From Monodelphis domestica (lineage: Eukaryota; Chordata; Mammalia; Didelphimorphia; Didelphidae): 64,000 nucleotides of DNA. How positions within the stretch are numbered: the first letter of the stretch is position 1; each line of letters begins with the position of its first letter. The stretch is from positions 18,855,383 to 18,919,382 of the forward strand of contig NC_077235.1 in the NCBI RefSeq assembly GCF_027887165.1, read 5' to 3'. Below are positions 46,530 to 59,870 of the stretch, piece after piece. The notes below the pieces were generated by a model that did no database searches, was not told the DNA's origin, and was given only the letters and a program-made list of their open reading frames with translations. A program made the position numbers and the translations under genes.

Positions 46530-46960
46530 ATCTATTTCATCCTTAAGCTCCACTGGTTTCTCCTTTAGAAATCTGGATGCTATGCCATTTGGTGCATACA
46601 TGTTGAGTACTGATATTTCCTCATTGTCTCTACTGTCTTTTATCAGGATGTAATTACCTTCCCTATCTCTTTTGACTAGATCTATTTTTACTTTGGCTTT
46701 GTCAGATATCATGATTGTGACTCCTGCCTTCTTTTTATCAGTTGATGCTCAATGGATTTGGCTCCATCCTCTTACTTTTACCATATGCGTGTTTACCTTC
46801 CTCATCTGTGTTTCTTGTAGACGGCATATGGTAGGGTTTTGGTTTCTAATGCACTCTGCTTTTTGCTTGCATTTTATGTGTGAGTTCATTCCATTCACAT
46901 TCAGAGTTATGATTATCAGCTGTGTATTTCCCAGCATTTTGATTTCCACTCCTAGTCCTG
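46530..46960 (-). pseudogene. L1-E ORF2 endonuclease remnant
   Basis: From 'MLGNTQLIIITLNVNGMNSH' (start about 46937) through 'CRLQETQMRKVNTHMVKVRG' to 'YAPNGIASRFLKEKPVELKD', this is the N-terminal endonuclease domain of ORF2p. The frame is broken near the Trp-Ser-Gln-Ile segment. The remainder of ORF2 is missing. Confidence 0.8.
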
Positions 46961-47649
46961 CCTTTTCTTCTTTCACTATTTCCTTCTACACAAATGTTTT
47001 GTTTTTAATCAGTCCCCTTAATTCCCACCCTTATTTTACTTCCCTTTCTACCCCACCTCCCTTCTTATTCCCCTATTATTTTCTTTACAGCCTTTTTAAA
47101 CTACCCCCTACCCTCTCCTTCCCTTATATTGCTTCCCTCCCCACCAGTCCTTTTGTTACCCTTCTACTTCCCTATAGGGCACAAATCAATTCTCTGCCCC
47201 AATGTATTTGATTTTTCTTTCCTTTTTGGGTCACTTTCAGTGCACGTAAGAACTGAGTATTTCCTATCTCCAACCTCTTTACCCTTCTAGTATATTGATA
47301 TTCTCCCCCTCTCCCGCCATGTGCTTCTTTGTGACATATAAATTTACCCCATTTTGTTTTATTTCCCATTTCTCTTAGTATTAATCTCTTTTTTTAGCTC
47401 TGTAGTATATATATCCATATATACTTGTGCATACATGTGTCTATATACATATTTATATCATGGCATTTCATCCTATACAATTTGTCACTGTTCCCTCTAA
47501 GTATAATTCTTCTAGCTACCCAGGTGATAATAAAATTTTTTGAGAGTTACCAATGTCCTCTTATAGGGATACATATCATTTTAACATATTTGGTCTCTTA
47601 AAAAAAGTTGTGTTTTTTTGTTTTGTTTTTCTCCCTCCCCCACCCTTTA

Positions 47650-48836
47650 TTAACTTTTGATGTTTCTCTTGAGTGTTGTGTTTGGGCATCAAATTTTCTG
47701 TTCAGGTCTGATCTTTTCTTTACAAATGCTTGGAATTCTTCTATTTTTAAATGACCATACTTTCCCCTGCAAGAATATAGTCAGTTTTGCTAGGTAGTTG
47801 ATTCTTGGTTGTAGACCTAGTTCCCTTGATTTCCAGAATATCATATTCCATGCCTTTCGATCCTTCAGTGTACATGCAGCTAGATCCTGTGTTATCCTAA
47901 CTGTTGTTCTTTGGTATCTGAATGACTAATTCTTAGCAGCTTGTAATATTTTTTTTTCCTTGATCTGATAGTTCTTGAATTTAGCTATAACATTCCTGGG
48001 TGTTTTCAGTTGGGGATTAAGCACAGGAGGTGATCTGTGGACTCTTTCAATCTCCATGTTTCCCTCTTGTTCTAGAATATCGGGACAGTTTTCTTGGATA
48101 ATTTCCTGTAGGATGATGTCCAGGGTTTTTCTTTTGTCATGGTCTTCTGGTAGACCAATGATTCTTAAGTTGTCTCACCTGGAATGATTTTCTAAATCTT
48201 CTGTTTTGTGAATGAGGTGCTTCATATTTTCTTCAATTTTTTCATTCTTTTGATTTTGTTTTATAATATCCTGCTGCCTTGTGAAGTTGCTTGCTTCCAA
48301 TTGTTAATTTCTGGTTTTTAAAGACTGGATTTCATCCCTGACTTTTTGGTCATCCTCCTCCTTCTGGTCTGATTTTCTTTGGAGGTCAGCTTTCATCTCC
48401 TTTGTCTCATTTTCAAGCAGATTAATTTTGGCTTTCAAGACACTGTTTTCTTGTTTTATTTCAAGTGCCTCTGTTTTCAGATGACTTATCTTGCTTTTTA
48501 AGTTCTTTTTCCAATTGCCTTTAACATTTCTTAATTGGGTTTTGAATTGTATTTTGAGTTCTTCCAAAGCCTGTGTCCAATTTTCTGGAGTTTCTGTGTT
48601 TTTGCTTGGTGTTCTTTCATTCTTCTCTGTTGCATTTGCTCTTTGTTCATTGCCTGAATAGAAGCTGTCAATTGTAATTTCTTTTTATCTTTTTCTGTTG
48701 TTTGCTCATATTTGCCCCTTATTTTCCCCCTGTAGTTGGCTGCACTCTTGCTCCTCTCATTGTGTGTTGGATCTGTGGTTTGGGGTTTTTCTATCAGCCT
48801 TCCCCCTTGGAGCTTAGTCAGCAAATCTTTCAGCAC
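47650..48836 (-). pseudogene. L1-E ORF1 remnant
   Basis: The start near 48836 opens a 101-codon frame, followed by an 87-codon stretch (48304-48567) rich in Lys, Glu and Leu ('INLLENETKEMKADLQRKSD'), the coiled-coil part of ORF1p. After a stop near 48302 the RNA-binding domain can be read ('RTLDIILQEIIQENCPDILE'-like, 'IERVHRSPP') to the C-terminus near 47650 ('SDLNRKFDAQTQ'). The best-preserved ORF1 in the window, but it contains several stops. Confidence 0.85.
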
Positions 48837-49366
48837 AGTCTGTGGGGGAAGGGTGTTGGAACTTGAACTTCCCTACCCTCTGAAGTTTTGATGAGATTAA
48901 GCCCAGCTGAGTTGCAGAGCTGGATGTGCCCTGAGGCCAAAACTTCAGGAAGGGGGGGGCAATATGGAGTGTCTCAGCTGCTGCTACTAGGCTGCCTGCT
49001 CTGCACTTCTCCAACGGCTTCCCCACCACCTATGTACGATGCTCTGAGCCTGGTACAGCTTTGCCCACAAAGTACTCCCTCCAGACCTGCACTCTTGCCA
49101 GTTCCAGCTACTGCTGGAGGCTCAGCGCTCTAGTTGGGGGTGGGGTCCTGGGACCTTCCTTCTTCCTTCCCCTTAAACCCAAGTGTTCATGAATTCAGGC
49201 TTTTGGGGAGTGTTCCTTTTAGGTTGAGTCCATCAGGAGAGTTCTTTGGCTCTGTCCTGTTGTTAGGTCTGATTTTCAGTCTCCTGGGAGCATTTAGTTT
49301 GTAATTGGTAAGGAAGGGTTTTCAGAGGTCTGAACTTTCGCTGTCTCTATGCCGCCATCTTGACTA

Positions 49367-51709
49367 GCATTCCCTGCCTTAGCTTGGGATGAAAATCCTG
49401 AGCTTTGAAAAGCTTGGTCAAAGGAGTATAAGTACTAGGAGGCTCTATCAGGTTGGAAAGGCTGTAAGTACTGACTTAAAAGTAGATTGTGTGTCTATTT
49501 TTGTTCAACTAGTCTACCTGAGTCTAGAAAGTCTCATCATCAGCATCACTACCAGATAATAATTATTTGATCCATAGAAAGTCAAGAAGCATTACTTATT
49601 CCCATAAGTAAGCTAGAAGAGTTCTGCCCATTAGCTAGAGGCATTCTGGATTTCCCCTAATTATTTCAAGGATGTCAGTAGAATACTCCACTTTGTGACT
49701 GGACCATTTTTCTTCCTGTTGTATATTTGACTGTTGGTATCTTTAATTCCTGTTGTTCAAGGATCCTCATTGTTTAAATGTTCCAGACTGCTCACACTCA
49801 TCATGTACCTCTGCACTCTCCTCTGTATCATTCTCATTTTTCATTTTTAGAGACCCTGGTGTTCCTTGGTTTAGAGTCTTTGGGTTAGAATCAGCAGATT
49901 ATTGGTATTAGTTAGTGGAATGTCGTGATTAAAAAGATGGGCCTTCATTTTTAGGAGAAGCCTAATAAAAGAACTTCACAATTTCCTGAAAAGGATCCAT
50001 CCTTCTCCCTTCTTTCATTTTAACTGAGTCCAAAGTATTATCCATTGTTTTATCTATCTTAGATTTATGTAATTATGGACAAGATCTGTAGACTGTCATT
50101 TCAACTTAATGTCTTCATCTGGGGAATAGTTGTTGTTTTTTAACCAATTGGTCTTCCAAACTTACAAGGTCACATTAACTTAGGTGGTACTATAAAAGTA
50201 ATATTGAAAAGTAAAAGTGAGGGCCTGCTTTTTACCTCTGTAATCTTTATGGGCTCAGTTTGTCTTTTAAAGGGGAAGGGGCATCTATAGAAATTTTGAA
50301 AATGAATTTTTTGCCAAAAAGTGCAGTCTGCATTGGGAAGCCATAGGCTAAACAAATATCACTTCATTGCAGGCCATACTGGATTTTACCATGAATAAAC
50401 ATCAAGCCTCTGCTTGCTTGTTAAGACAGTAGGGTGGCCAACTGGTCAGAATAAGGAGGCTCTATTGGCAAAATTCTCTCTCCAATTCAAGAAGACTCAT
50501 TTACAAAACCTAATATCCCCAAGTGACAATTAATTAAAGAGGGAATCATATCAATAACTGCAAAACTGAGCAGTTTTATTTTTAATTCAGAAAAACCCAT
50601 CATTCTACTCATCTTTGAATTTAAAAACAGAAATTTCAAATATAATCAATGTTGTTTTTGCCACCAACTAGGAGAGCATATGGAATCCTAGCCTATAGGA
50701 CAATCATTCTCTTTTATATGCTCATTGTACTTGATATCAAAACAGTGTATAATTGGGCTCTGTTTTTGTTAAGTGTGTTGAGTTTTAACCTGGGATAAGT
50801 CAGCCACAATGATTCTGACTCCTCAAATCACTTCATATTAAGAAAAATCTTCTTTGTTTAAAGATGAAGAAAAAATTAGGTAATTGGCAAAGGATAAAAA
50901 TTAATGCCTTCTCATAAAACTTTTTTGAAGAGTCTACCCAATAGGCCTCCTCTTTCATGAATATCGTGGGAATATGTCTCTTGCCCATGCTACCTGCCTG
51001 GCCTATCTATAACCAGAAATATAAGCAGCTGATGAAATTCATTTTTATAAATGTAATATTTCATTTTTAATAGGGTCAACGTGAGCAGCCAGATTTTCTT
51101 ATGAAAGTCCCTGTTCATATGTCAGGGCTCCACAGAATGCAATTTGGAAGATTCTGCTCTTAGATGTTTGCTGTCTGGCAGAGGATTGCAAAGAATGGCA
51201 CATTTCAATCTGTATGAAATTATATCAGAAGCAACTGAGAGACTCACAGACAATAGAAACTGATATGAAACAAACAAACAAAGAATGACATTTCTTGACC
51301 TCACTTTTTATTCCCTTCCAAATCCATCTTTATATGAGATTCTTGGGCTCATGCCTGGCACTGGACTGGTCGTCATTCCTTATATTAGAGATCCTTTGTT
51401 ACAGACCTCTGTAAAGTTTTACTCATCTAAAGGCATTATGTGCCAAAGCAACATTGTTTGAAATACCCCAAAATGCTTATAAAAGTCTTTCTTAGTGTTG
51501 TTTTTAATTACAAAATAAGATTTTTCAATTTAGTCCAATGGAGTCCAACAAGAACTTGTTTAGGGCCTATTAGGTGCATGTCACTGTATTATACAATGGG
51601 CATATCAACATAAAATGAAAAAACAAATAGCCATTATCCCTTAGATACTTAAGGTTCTGCATTTAAATCCTATTAGTTTCATTTGTAGTGCTGAAATTCC
51701 TATGACTTT
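49367..51709. other. Mostly unassigned; possible L3/CR1 trace at 49770-49880
   Basis: About 2.3 kb. Near 49770-49880, 'agactgctcacactcatcat' and following text recall antisense L3/CR1 ('ctcaccatcctg...ctctgga'), but only weakly. Elsewhere I recognise no gene or repeat; the minus-strand frames at 50170-50355 and 51122-51304 have no domain. 'gcctattaggtgcatgtcac' near 51566 may be another old L2 end. Confidence 0.4.
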
Positions 51710-51723
51710 TGTTGATTGATTCT

Positions 51724-51925
51724 CTAAAACAAATGACCCTATGTCTCTTTTAGATTCAATACTAAGTATGGGTGCCAAGGTAGAAGAGTGATAAGGACTA
51801 GACAATTAGGGATTAATAACATGGCCAGGGTCACACAGCTAAAAAAGTATCTGAAGTCAGATTTAAACCTAGAACTTCCTATCTCCTAGCCTGGTACTCT
51901 ATCCCCTGAGCCACATAGCTATCCC
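51724..51925 (-). mobile_element. Marsupial tRNA-derived SINE with target duplication
   Basis: 'agattcaatactaagtatgg', 'gccaaggtagaagagtgata', 'ggccagggtcacacagctaa' and 'gtactctatcccctgagcca' are the reverse complement of the 62619-type SINE from tail to head. The strings TGTTGATTGATTCT (51710-51723) and TGTTGATTGACTCT (51926-51939) flank it and differ at one position, a 14-base target duplication. Confidence 0.85.
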
Positions 51926-51939
51926 TGTTGATTGACTCT

Positions 51940-52514
51940 TAAATTTGGTCTGATCTTGTAAATATAATATTCTCAAGTCATCAAATAAACTATAAAAATT
52001 CAGAGAAACCCCACTTTAGAGATTTCCTGTCTTAATAGTGTTAGCTAGAACTCTAGTTACCAGTCCCAGAAACATTAGTTTGGATATACTTTAAGAAGTA
52101 ACAGTCAAGATCTTTAGATGGCATATCCACAAATCTGATCCCCTACTCTGTTGATCCCAGGCCCCATGTACAAATTCTAACAGCTCTACCTAGAACTAAA
52201 TATCCATGTATTTACAGTGAATGGTATTTTGGGACTTAATTTTCAACTCTAGTCTTTAAAAAAATTTTAATGTAATTTTTTTACACATTTGACTGAGATC
52301 ATTAATATATCATATTATATATCAGACCAAGTATAAAAAAGAACTTTAGTGTTGAGGTAAATTATTTTCCAACACGTTTTCTTCTTACCTCTCTCCTCTT
52401 TTCCAAATGCCAAATAATACTGGAAACGCACAGAGGTCTGAGAAAAATACCTAACATAAAGTAGACATATTTGAGAATTTTAGAATAGGAATCTCCTCCA
52501 TATTCCTTATCCTC
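51940..52514. other. Unassigned non-coding DNA
   Basis: About 575 bases with no recognised gene or repeat. Confidence 0.45.
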
Positions 52515-52700
52515 TGCATGGTATAGTGGACAGAGTGGTGAATTTGGAAAATTCCACCATCAATACTTACTAGTTTTGTAATCCCAGGCAAATCACTTAT
52601 TTCCTCTCAGCTTCTTCATCTATAAAATGAGATTAATATCAAATACCAACCAGTATTTTTGTGAGACTCAAATGATATCATGTATTCATATGATTTTACA
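52515..52700 (+). repeat. MIR SINE
   Basis: 'atggtatagtggacagagtg', 'tacttactagttttgtaatc', 'aggcaaatcacttatttcct' and 'ttcatctataaaatgagatt' follow the MIR order from head to core, with a diverged 3' end. Confidence 0.7.
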
Positions 52701-54956
52701 CATCAATAGTTATTAAAAGCTTTATTAGGATCAAATATTGTTGACATTCAGGAGAAATGCAGCTCACTTCTTTCTTTGAGTGAAAAGAAACACGCTAGAG
52801 AGATCATAGAGAATATCTTTGAAATAGGTCACACATGGCCAAAGTTGTCACATCAGGCAAGTTCTTCAAGTATAACCTGTAGTTCTGCTTAGAAAACATG
52901 AGCCAACAATAATCTACTAGAATCATGAATTATGTATTTCTTTTTGTTCTTACTGGTCCCTTCAGGGAAAAATATTCTTACCTAACAAATTAGTTTACAT
53001 AGGCTATATAGACAGTCCTCATTATATTAGCCTGTCCTGAGTATCCAATTTCTCCATTCTATGCCTGTCACACATTCTTCATTTTTGCCGTAAAGCCAAA
53101 ATTCCAAGCATTATCTGAAGCCTTGGAGCTTAATAAGATTTGGTCTGGAATTTACATCAACAAGTAGAATAATGGTAGCTAAATGCAGTCACATATAGAC
53201 AGTGAATAAACAATGATCCTTCATGTTGAGTTTAGTGCAAGCATGCAAATCTAGAAGTTCTATCTAAGCATGTGGGTAAAATGCCAAGTACATGCAAACT
53301 ACTACAAAAGAGCTTTTGTGAAGCAGAAGTTGAATAAGGCTCAGGAAGTGGAAGATTTCGACCTGGCACATTGATGGTGTACCATTTGGATGATGAGTAG
53401 AACATGATTTAAGGGCTCTCCACCCATGTACACCATGTCCCAGTGGTCCAGTAACAGCTGGTTACTGTTTCATTCAGATGTATAGCAAAAAGAAGCTTGA
53501 AACTTAGCATGAGCTGTACATAATTCATTAAAACTTACTGTAAGAAGCACAGTTAACCAGAGAGTGTCCAACATTAAAGATTCATTCAATCAGCTCCTGC
53601 TCTATGTGGAGACATTCAAAGACTTATATTCTTGAACATTGTTCAGTTATTTCTTTTTTTTGCCATTTAGAGGTAATTAGATCTCGTATACTCCCACCCA
53701 CCATTCCCCACTTGCCCAGCTAACCTCTCTGCTTAGTCTAGCTAATGTATGTATTTCCAGTTCCAGAAATGATCCCCAGGGAAATACACTTTTCCCTTTT
53801 AGTTGTGTTGTTTTTGTAGTTCTCACTGTTGTATAATAAAACCACTCTTTGTTGTAAAAGAAATATAGGGAACCATTTTTTGCTTTATACCAAGCCATCA
53901 ATCTAAAATATCTTTGCTGTAGAATCAGACAGTTAAGTGATATCTAGTTTGGCCTTCTTGAAGTAATGCCCATAAAAGCCTTTAATTTTTGTTCAAGAAA
54001 TGAGCCTGTCCCTCTGATTGGAATAAAACAATGTATTTGCCATTCTGCATCAATTACCTTAAAATTAGTGTTAAATTATCCCTCAAATGTTGGTTAAGAA
54101 AAAAAGTCCTTGATTTTTCAAAGACATCATTTACCCTTTTGCAAGTCTTAAACAAGTCCCAAAAGGATGCAAAATTATTTATTCTACATTACAGGAGGCT
54201 TATTTTTTTCATATAAAAGATGCCAACATCTGGTGTTTCATTTACGATTAGTTCTAAAACAAAGAAACTAATTTACTCTGATGACTGAGACAGTCATGCC
54301 ATACTGTATCAGCACTCATCCCTTTCCTTGTAGTCTCCCTAAAGCACTCTATAAAGAACTGTTAAGGCAACAAACCTTTAATGGAGAATAGACTGTGTGA
54401 CATGAGTGAACACTTTTTTTGTGCCAAATGGGAGATCTTTAAAAATGGCTTTGACTTTTGAGGGTGAAAGTACTTGGAGTTAATTTCCAAGAGTTTCATG
54501 GGAAGTTTTCCTTAGTGTTTGTACTCTTCATCATTTGAACCTCTTTCTCAAATTTCTAATGCTAGATGGTAAAGAATATTGGCTGTGATTCACTGAAGTC
54601 AAGTGAACTGTCTAAAGGTTCCAGAGAATCATTGCAGAGATTATATACTTTATGAGCAATAAGGGATATTCTGACCTATGTGAAAATGTATTAATCTCAC
54701 ATGGACAAACATTGCCCCTCCCCAAGGGTTTCTGTGATAATCTGATTCAATATAGACTCAAGACATGGCAACAAAGTTTGGTTACAGAAGTAATAACTCA
54801 TTATCTTAATCTTTTTTAAACGTTATTTTTCCAGATTATATGTAGATATATGGTTTTTATTCACTTATTTTATGGTTGAGGGGTATGGTTCAGTGGCTGG
54901 TCCACCAACAGGGCAAGAATCTGTTTCTTCTGACTCTGCTCTTAACAGTCTCTTGA
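52701..54956. other. Long unassigned stretch
   Basis: About 2.3 kb with no recognised gene or repeat. The 74-codon minus-strand frame at 53677-53901 and the 61-codon frame at 54031-54216 show no motif. Confidence 0.45.
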
Positions 54957-54963
54957 TTATTAG

Positions 54964-55164
54964 TTGTTTTTGTTTTTAACTCTTACCTTCTGTCTTAGAA
55001 TTGATAGTGAGCATCATTTCCAAGATGGAAGAATTATAAGAGGTAGCCATTTGGAATTCAATAATTTCCTCAGGATCACATAGCTAAGAAGTATCTGAAT
55101 ATTTGAAACTAGTAACTCTTGTCTACAGGCCTGGCTCTGTCAACTGAACGAGTTAGCTGCCCCT
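54964..55164 (-). mobile_element. Marsupial tRNA-derived SINE, diverged
   Basis: 'aactcttaccttctgtctta', 'gaattgatagtgagcatcat', 'tcaggatcacatagctaaga' and 'ggcctggctctgtcaactga', then 'gttagctgcccct', are the reverse complement of the 62619-type SINE. Similar strings TTATTAG (54957-54963) and CTATTAG (55167-55173) may be a degraded target duplication. Confidence 0.75.
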
Positions 55165-56149
55165 AACTATTAGGGGATTTTTTTTAGCTTCAATTTCACT
55201 TTATTTCCCCCCAATTGCACATAAAACAATTTCCAATAAATTATTTTTAAATTAATTTATTTACTCAATTTAGAACATTATTCCTTGGTTACAAGAATCA
55301 TCTTATTTCCCTTCATCCCCTTACCCCACCCTTCCCGTAGCCAATACACAATTCCACTGGGTATTACGTGTCCTTGATCAGAACTAATTTCCATGTTGTT
55401 GGTGTTTGCATTAGGATGTTCATATAGAGTCTACATCCCCAGCCATATCCCCTCAACCCATGTAATCATGCAGTTGTTTTTCTTCTCTGTTTCTACTCCC
55501 ATAGTTTTTCCTCTGGATGTGGATAGTGTTCTTTCTCATAGATCCCTTCAGGTTGTTCAGGATCACTGTATTGCCACTAATGGAGAAGTCCATTACATTC
55601 GATTGTACCACAGTGTATCAGTCTCTGTGTACAATGTTCTGGTTCTTCTCCTTTCATCCTGCATCAATTCCTGGAGGTCATTCCAGTTCACATGGAATTC
55701 CTCCAGTTTATTATTCCTTTGACACAATACTATTCCATCACCAAGAGATACCACAATTTATTCAGCCATTCCCCAATTGAAGGGCATCCCCTCATTTTCC
55801 AATTTTTTTGCTACTACAAAGGGCACAGCTGTGAATATTCTTGTACAAGTCTTTTTCCTTATTATCTCTTTGAGATACAAACCCAGCAGTGCTATGAGTG
55901 GATCAAAGGTAAGACAGTCTTTTAGTGCCCTTAGGGCATAGTTCCAAATCAATATCCAGAATGGTTGGATTAATTCACAACTCCACCAGCAATGAATTAA
56001 TGTCCCAACTTTGCCACATCCCCTCCAAATTCATTACTTTCCATTGCTGTCATGTCTGCTAGGTGTGAGGTGATACCTCAAAGTTGTTTTGATTTGCATC
56101 TCTCTGATTATAAGAGATTTAGAACATTTTTTCATGTGCTTATTATAGT

Positions 56150-59100
56150 TTTGATTTCTTTAACTGAAAATTGCCTATTCATGTCCCTTGCCCATTTATC
56201 AATTGGAGAATGGCTTGATTTTTTGTACAATTAGCTTAGCTCTTTGTAAATTTGTGTAATTAGACCTTTGTCAGAGGTTTTTGTTATGAAGATTGTTTCC
56301 CAATTTGATGCTTCCCTTCTAATTTTTGTTGCATTGGTTTTGTTTGTATAAAACCTTTTTAATTTGATGTAATCAAAATTATTGATTTTACATTTTGAAA
56401 TTTTTTCCTAGCTCTTTCTTGGTTTTAAGGTCTTTCCTTTCCCAAAGATCTGACATGTATATTATTCTGTGTTCACCTAATTTGCTTATAGTTTCCTTTT
56501 AAATATTCAAGTCATTCACTCATTCTGAGTTTATCTTGGTGTAGGGTGTGAGATGTTGATCCAAACCTAATTTCTCCCATACTGTCTTCCAATTTTCCCA
56601 GCAGTTTTTTTTTTTTTATCAAATAGTGGATTTTGTTCCCAAAAGCTGTGATCTTTGGGCTTATCATATACCGTCTTGCTGAGATCACTTACCCCAAGTC
56701 TATTCCACTGATCATTCTTTCTGTCTCTTAGCCAATACCAAATTGTTTTGATGGCCACTGCTTTATAGTATAGTTTGAGATCTGGGACTGCAAGGCCTCC
56801 TTCCTTCACATTTTTTTCATGACTTCCCTGGATATCCTTGACCTTTTGTTCTGCCAAATGAGCTTTCTTATGTTTTTTTTTTCTAATTCAGTAAAAAAAG
56901 CTTTTTCATAGTTCAATGGGTATGACACTAAATAATAAATTAATTTGGGTAGAATTGTCAGTTTTATTATGTTAGTTCATCCTACCCATGAGCAGTTGAT
57001 GTTTTCCCAATTGTTTAGATCTAGTTTTAATTGTGTGGAGTGTTTTCTAGTTGTGTTCATATAGTTCCTATGTTTGTCTCAGCAGATAGAATCCTAAGTA
57101 TTTTATATTGCCTAGGGTGATTTTAAATGTAATTTCTCTTTCTAATTCTTGCTGCTGAGATGTGTTAGAGATATATAGAAATGCTGATGACTTATGTGGG
57201 TTTATTTTGTATCCTGCAACTTTGCTAAAGTTGTTGATTATTTCAACTAGTTTATTAGTTGATTCTCTGTGATTCTTTAAGTAGACCATCATGTCATCTG
57301 CAAAGAGTGATAACTTGGTCTCCTCATTCCTTATTTTAATACCTTCAATTTCTTTTTCTTCTCTAATTGCTACTGCTAATGTTTCTAGTACAATGTTAAA
57401 TAATAGAGGTTGATAATGGGCATCATTGTTTCACTCCTGATCTTATTGGGAAGGCTTCTAGTGTGTCTCCATTGCAGATGATGTTTGCTGATGGTTTTAG
57501 ATATATACTGTTTATTATTGTTAGGAAAGGCCTTTCTATTCCTATGCTTTCTAGTGTTTTTTAATAGGAATGAGTATTGTATTTTGTCAAAGGCTTTTTA
57601 TGCATCTATTGAGATAATCATGTGATTTTTGTCAGTTTGCTTGTTAATATGGTCAATTATGTGGATGGTTTTCCTAATATTGAACCACCCTTGCATTCCT
57701 GGTATGAATCCTACCTGGTCATAGTGAATACCCCTTGTGATCACTTGCTGAAGTATTTTTGTTAGTATCCTATTTAAGATTTTTGTATTGGTTTTCATTA
57801 AGGAGATTGGTCTATAATTTTCTTTCTATGTTTTTGACCTGCCTGGTTTTGGAATCAGTACCATATTTGTGCTCTAAAAGGAATTTTGTAGGACTCCTTC
57901 TTTGCTTATTCTGTCAAATAGTTTGTATAATATTGGGATTAATTGTTTTTTGAATGTTTGATAGAATTCATTTTTGAATCCATCTGGACCTGGGGATTTT
58001 TTCTTAGGGAGTTCTTTGATGGCTTATTCAATTTCTTTTTGTGATATGGGATTGTTTAGGTATTCTATTTCTTGCTCTGTTAGTTTAGGCAATTTATATT
58101 TTTGTAAATATTCATTCATATCACTTAGATTGCCATACTAATTGCCATATAATTGCCCATAATAATTTTTAATGATTGCCTTAATTTCTTATCATTTGAG
58201 GTGATTTCATCTTGGATAATGTCAATTTGGTTTTCTTCTTTCCTTTTAAAAATTAGATTGACCAGTACTTCGTCTATTTAATTTTTTTTCAAAGTACCAG
58301 CTTCTAATCTTATTTATTAAATCAATAGTTCTTTTCCTTTCAATTTTTTTAAATTTCTCCTTTGATTTTTAGGATCTCTAATTTAGTCTTCATCTGAGGA
58401 TTGTTAATTTGTTCGCTTTCTATTTTTTTTAATTTGCATGCCCAATTAATTGGCCTCTGCCCTCTCTAGTTTGTTTATATATGAACTCAAGGATATAGTT
58501 TCCCCCCTGAATACTGCTTTGGCTGCATCCCATCAATTTTGAAAGGATGTCCCATCATTGTCATTTTCTTCAATGAAGTTATTAATTGTTTCTGTGATTT
58601 GTGGTTTTACCGATTTTAAGAATCATGTTGTTTAATTTCCAATTATTTTTTGCTTTGCCTCTCCATGTACCCTTACTAATTATAATTTTCATTGCATTGT
58701 GATCTGAGAAGTTTGCATTTATTATTTCTGCTCTTTTGAGCTTGTTTGCAATGGTTTTATGCCCTAATACATGGTCAGTCTTTGTGAATGTACCATAGTC
58801 TGCTGAAAAGAAGGTGTATACTTTTTGTCCCTATTCATTTCTCTTCTCATATCTAATAACCCTAATTTTTCTGAGATTTTATTTACTTCTCTTACCTCTT
58901 TCTTATTTATTTACTTCTGATAGAGGACGTTGCAGGTATCCCACTAGTATAGTTTTTATATCTATTTCATCCTTGAGCTCCACTAGTTTTCCTTTAGAAA
59001 TTTGGATACTATGCCACTTGATGCATACATGTCAAGTACTGATATTTTCTCATTGTCTATACTGCCTTTTATCAGGATGTAATTACCTTCACTATCTCTT

Positions 59101-59365
59101 TTAACTTGATCTATTTTTACTCTGGTTTTGTCAGATATCATGATTGTGACTCCTGCCTTCTTTTTATCAGTTGATGCCCAATAGATTTGGCTCCATCCTC
59201 TTACTTTTACACTATGAGTGTCTACCTTCCTCATGTGTATTTCTTGTAGACAACATATGGTAGTGTTTTGATTTCTAATCTACTCTGCTATTCACTTATG
59301 TTTTATGGATGAGTTTATTCCATTCAAATTCAGAGTCATGATTACCAACTGTGCATTTTTCAGCA
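56150..59365 (-). pseudogene. L1-F ORF2 remnant
   Basis: The endonuclease reads 'TQMRKVDTHSVKVRGWSQIY' and 'GNYILIKGSIDNEKISVLDM' (58983-59234). The RT reads '[20 protein letters not shown]' (57598-57798) and keeps the catalytic box FADD near 57293-57305. The C-terminal part at 56567-56857 has 'GGLAVPDLKLYYKAVAIKTI'. Several stops and frameshifts remain, but it is the least decayed ORF2 RT here. Confidence 0.85.
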
Positions 59366-59764
59366 TTTTGATTTCCACTCCTAGTCTTGCCTTTTCTTCT
59401 TTCACTATTTCCTTCTACACCAATGTTTTTTTTAATCAGTCCCCCTAATCTCCACCCTTATTTTACTTCCCTTTCTACCCCTTCCCTTCTTATTCCCCTC
59501 TTATTTTCTTTACAATCTTTTCATACTACCCCCATCCTCTCCTTGCCTTGTACTGCTTCCCTCCCCAGCAGTCCATTTGATACCCTTCTACTTCCTTTCG
59601 GGGCACAAATCAATTCTTTGCCTCAATGGATCTGATTGTTCTTCCCTCTTAGTCAATTTCAATGCACGTAAGAGTTGAGTATTTCCTATCTCCAACATCT
59701 TTACCCTTCCAGTGGTATTGATGTTCTCCCCCCCTCCTGCTATGAGCTTCTTTGTGACATATAA

Positions 59765-59870
59765 CTTTGAATGCAGCAGTATTGACTTTGTTTCTTTCTG
59801 AGTTTGTGTTTTGGTCTTCCCTGTCACCAAAATAACTTTCTAAGTTGAATTTCTTTTTTTGATTGCTCAT
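59765..59870 (-). pseudogene. L1-F ORF1 N-terminal stub
   Basis: The start ATG at 59868-59870 gives 'MSNQKKKFNLESYFGDREDQ' and then 'NTNSERNKVNTAA'. At about codon 35 it passes, in frame, into the spacer seen in L1-E ('CHKEAH' in both), without the coiled coil or RNA-binding domain. This is what is left of ORF1 after the internal deletion. Confidence 0.75.

Larger units (their letters stand above)
46530..49366 (-). mobile_element. L1 with intact 5' end and missing 3' half (L1-E)
   Basis: Minus-strand order: a 5' leader starting 'agtcaagatggcggc' near 49366, ORF1 (48836 to about 47650), a spacer, and the ORF2 endonuclease (about 46955 to 46530). There the sequence departs from the other L1s after coding 'ELKDEIDR'. 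The reverse transcriptase, C-terminus and 3' UTR are absent, and no poly(A) tail is present at the break. Target-primed reverse transcription usually loses 5', not 3', sequence, so a later deletion is likely. Confidence 0.85.

Noticed and set aside
46672..47211. 179-codon plus-strand open frame, one of the longest in the window
   Set aside because: It is the antisense of the L1-E endonuclease and spacer. The T/C-rich strand opposite L1 gives such frames, as at 59387-59635 and 16922-17261.
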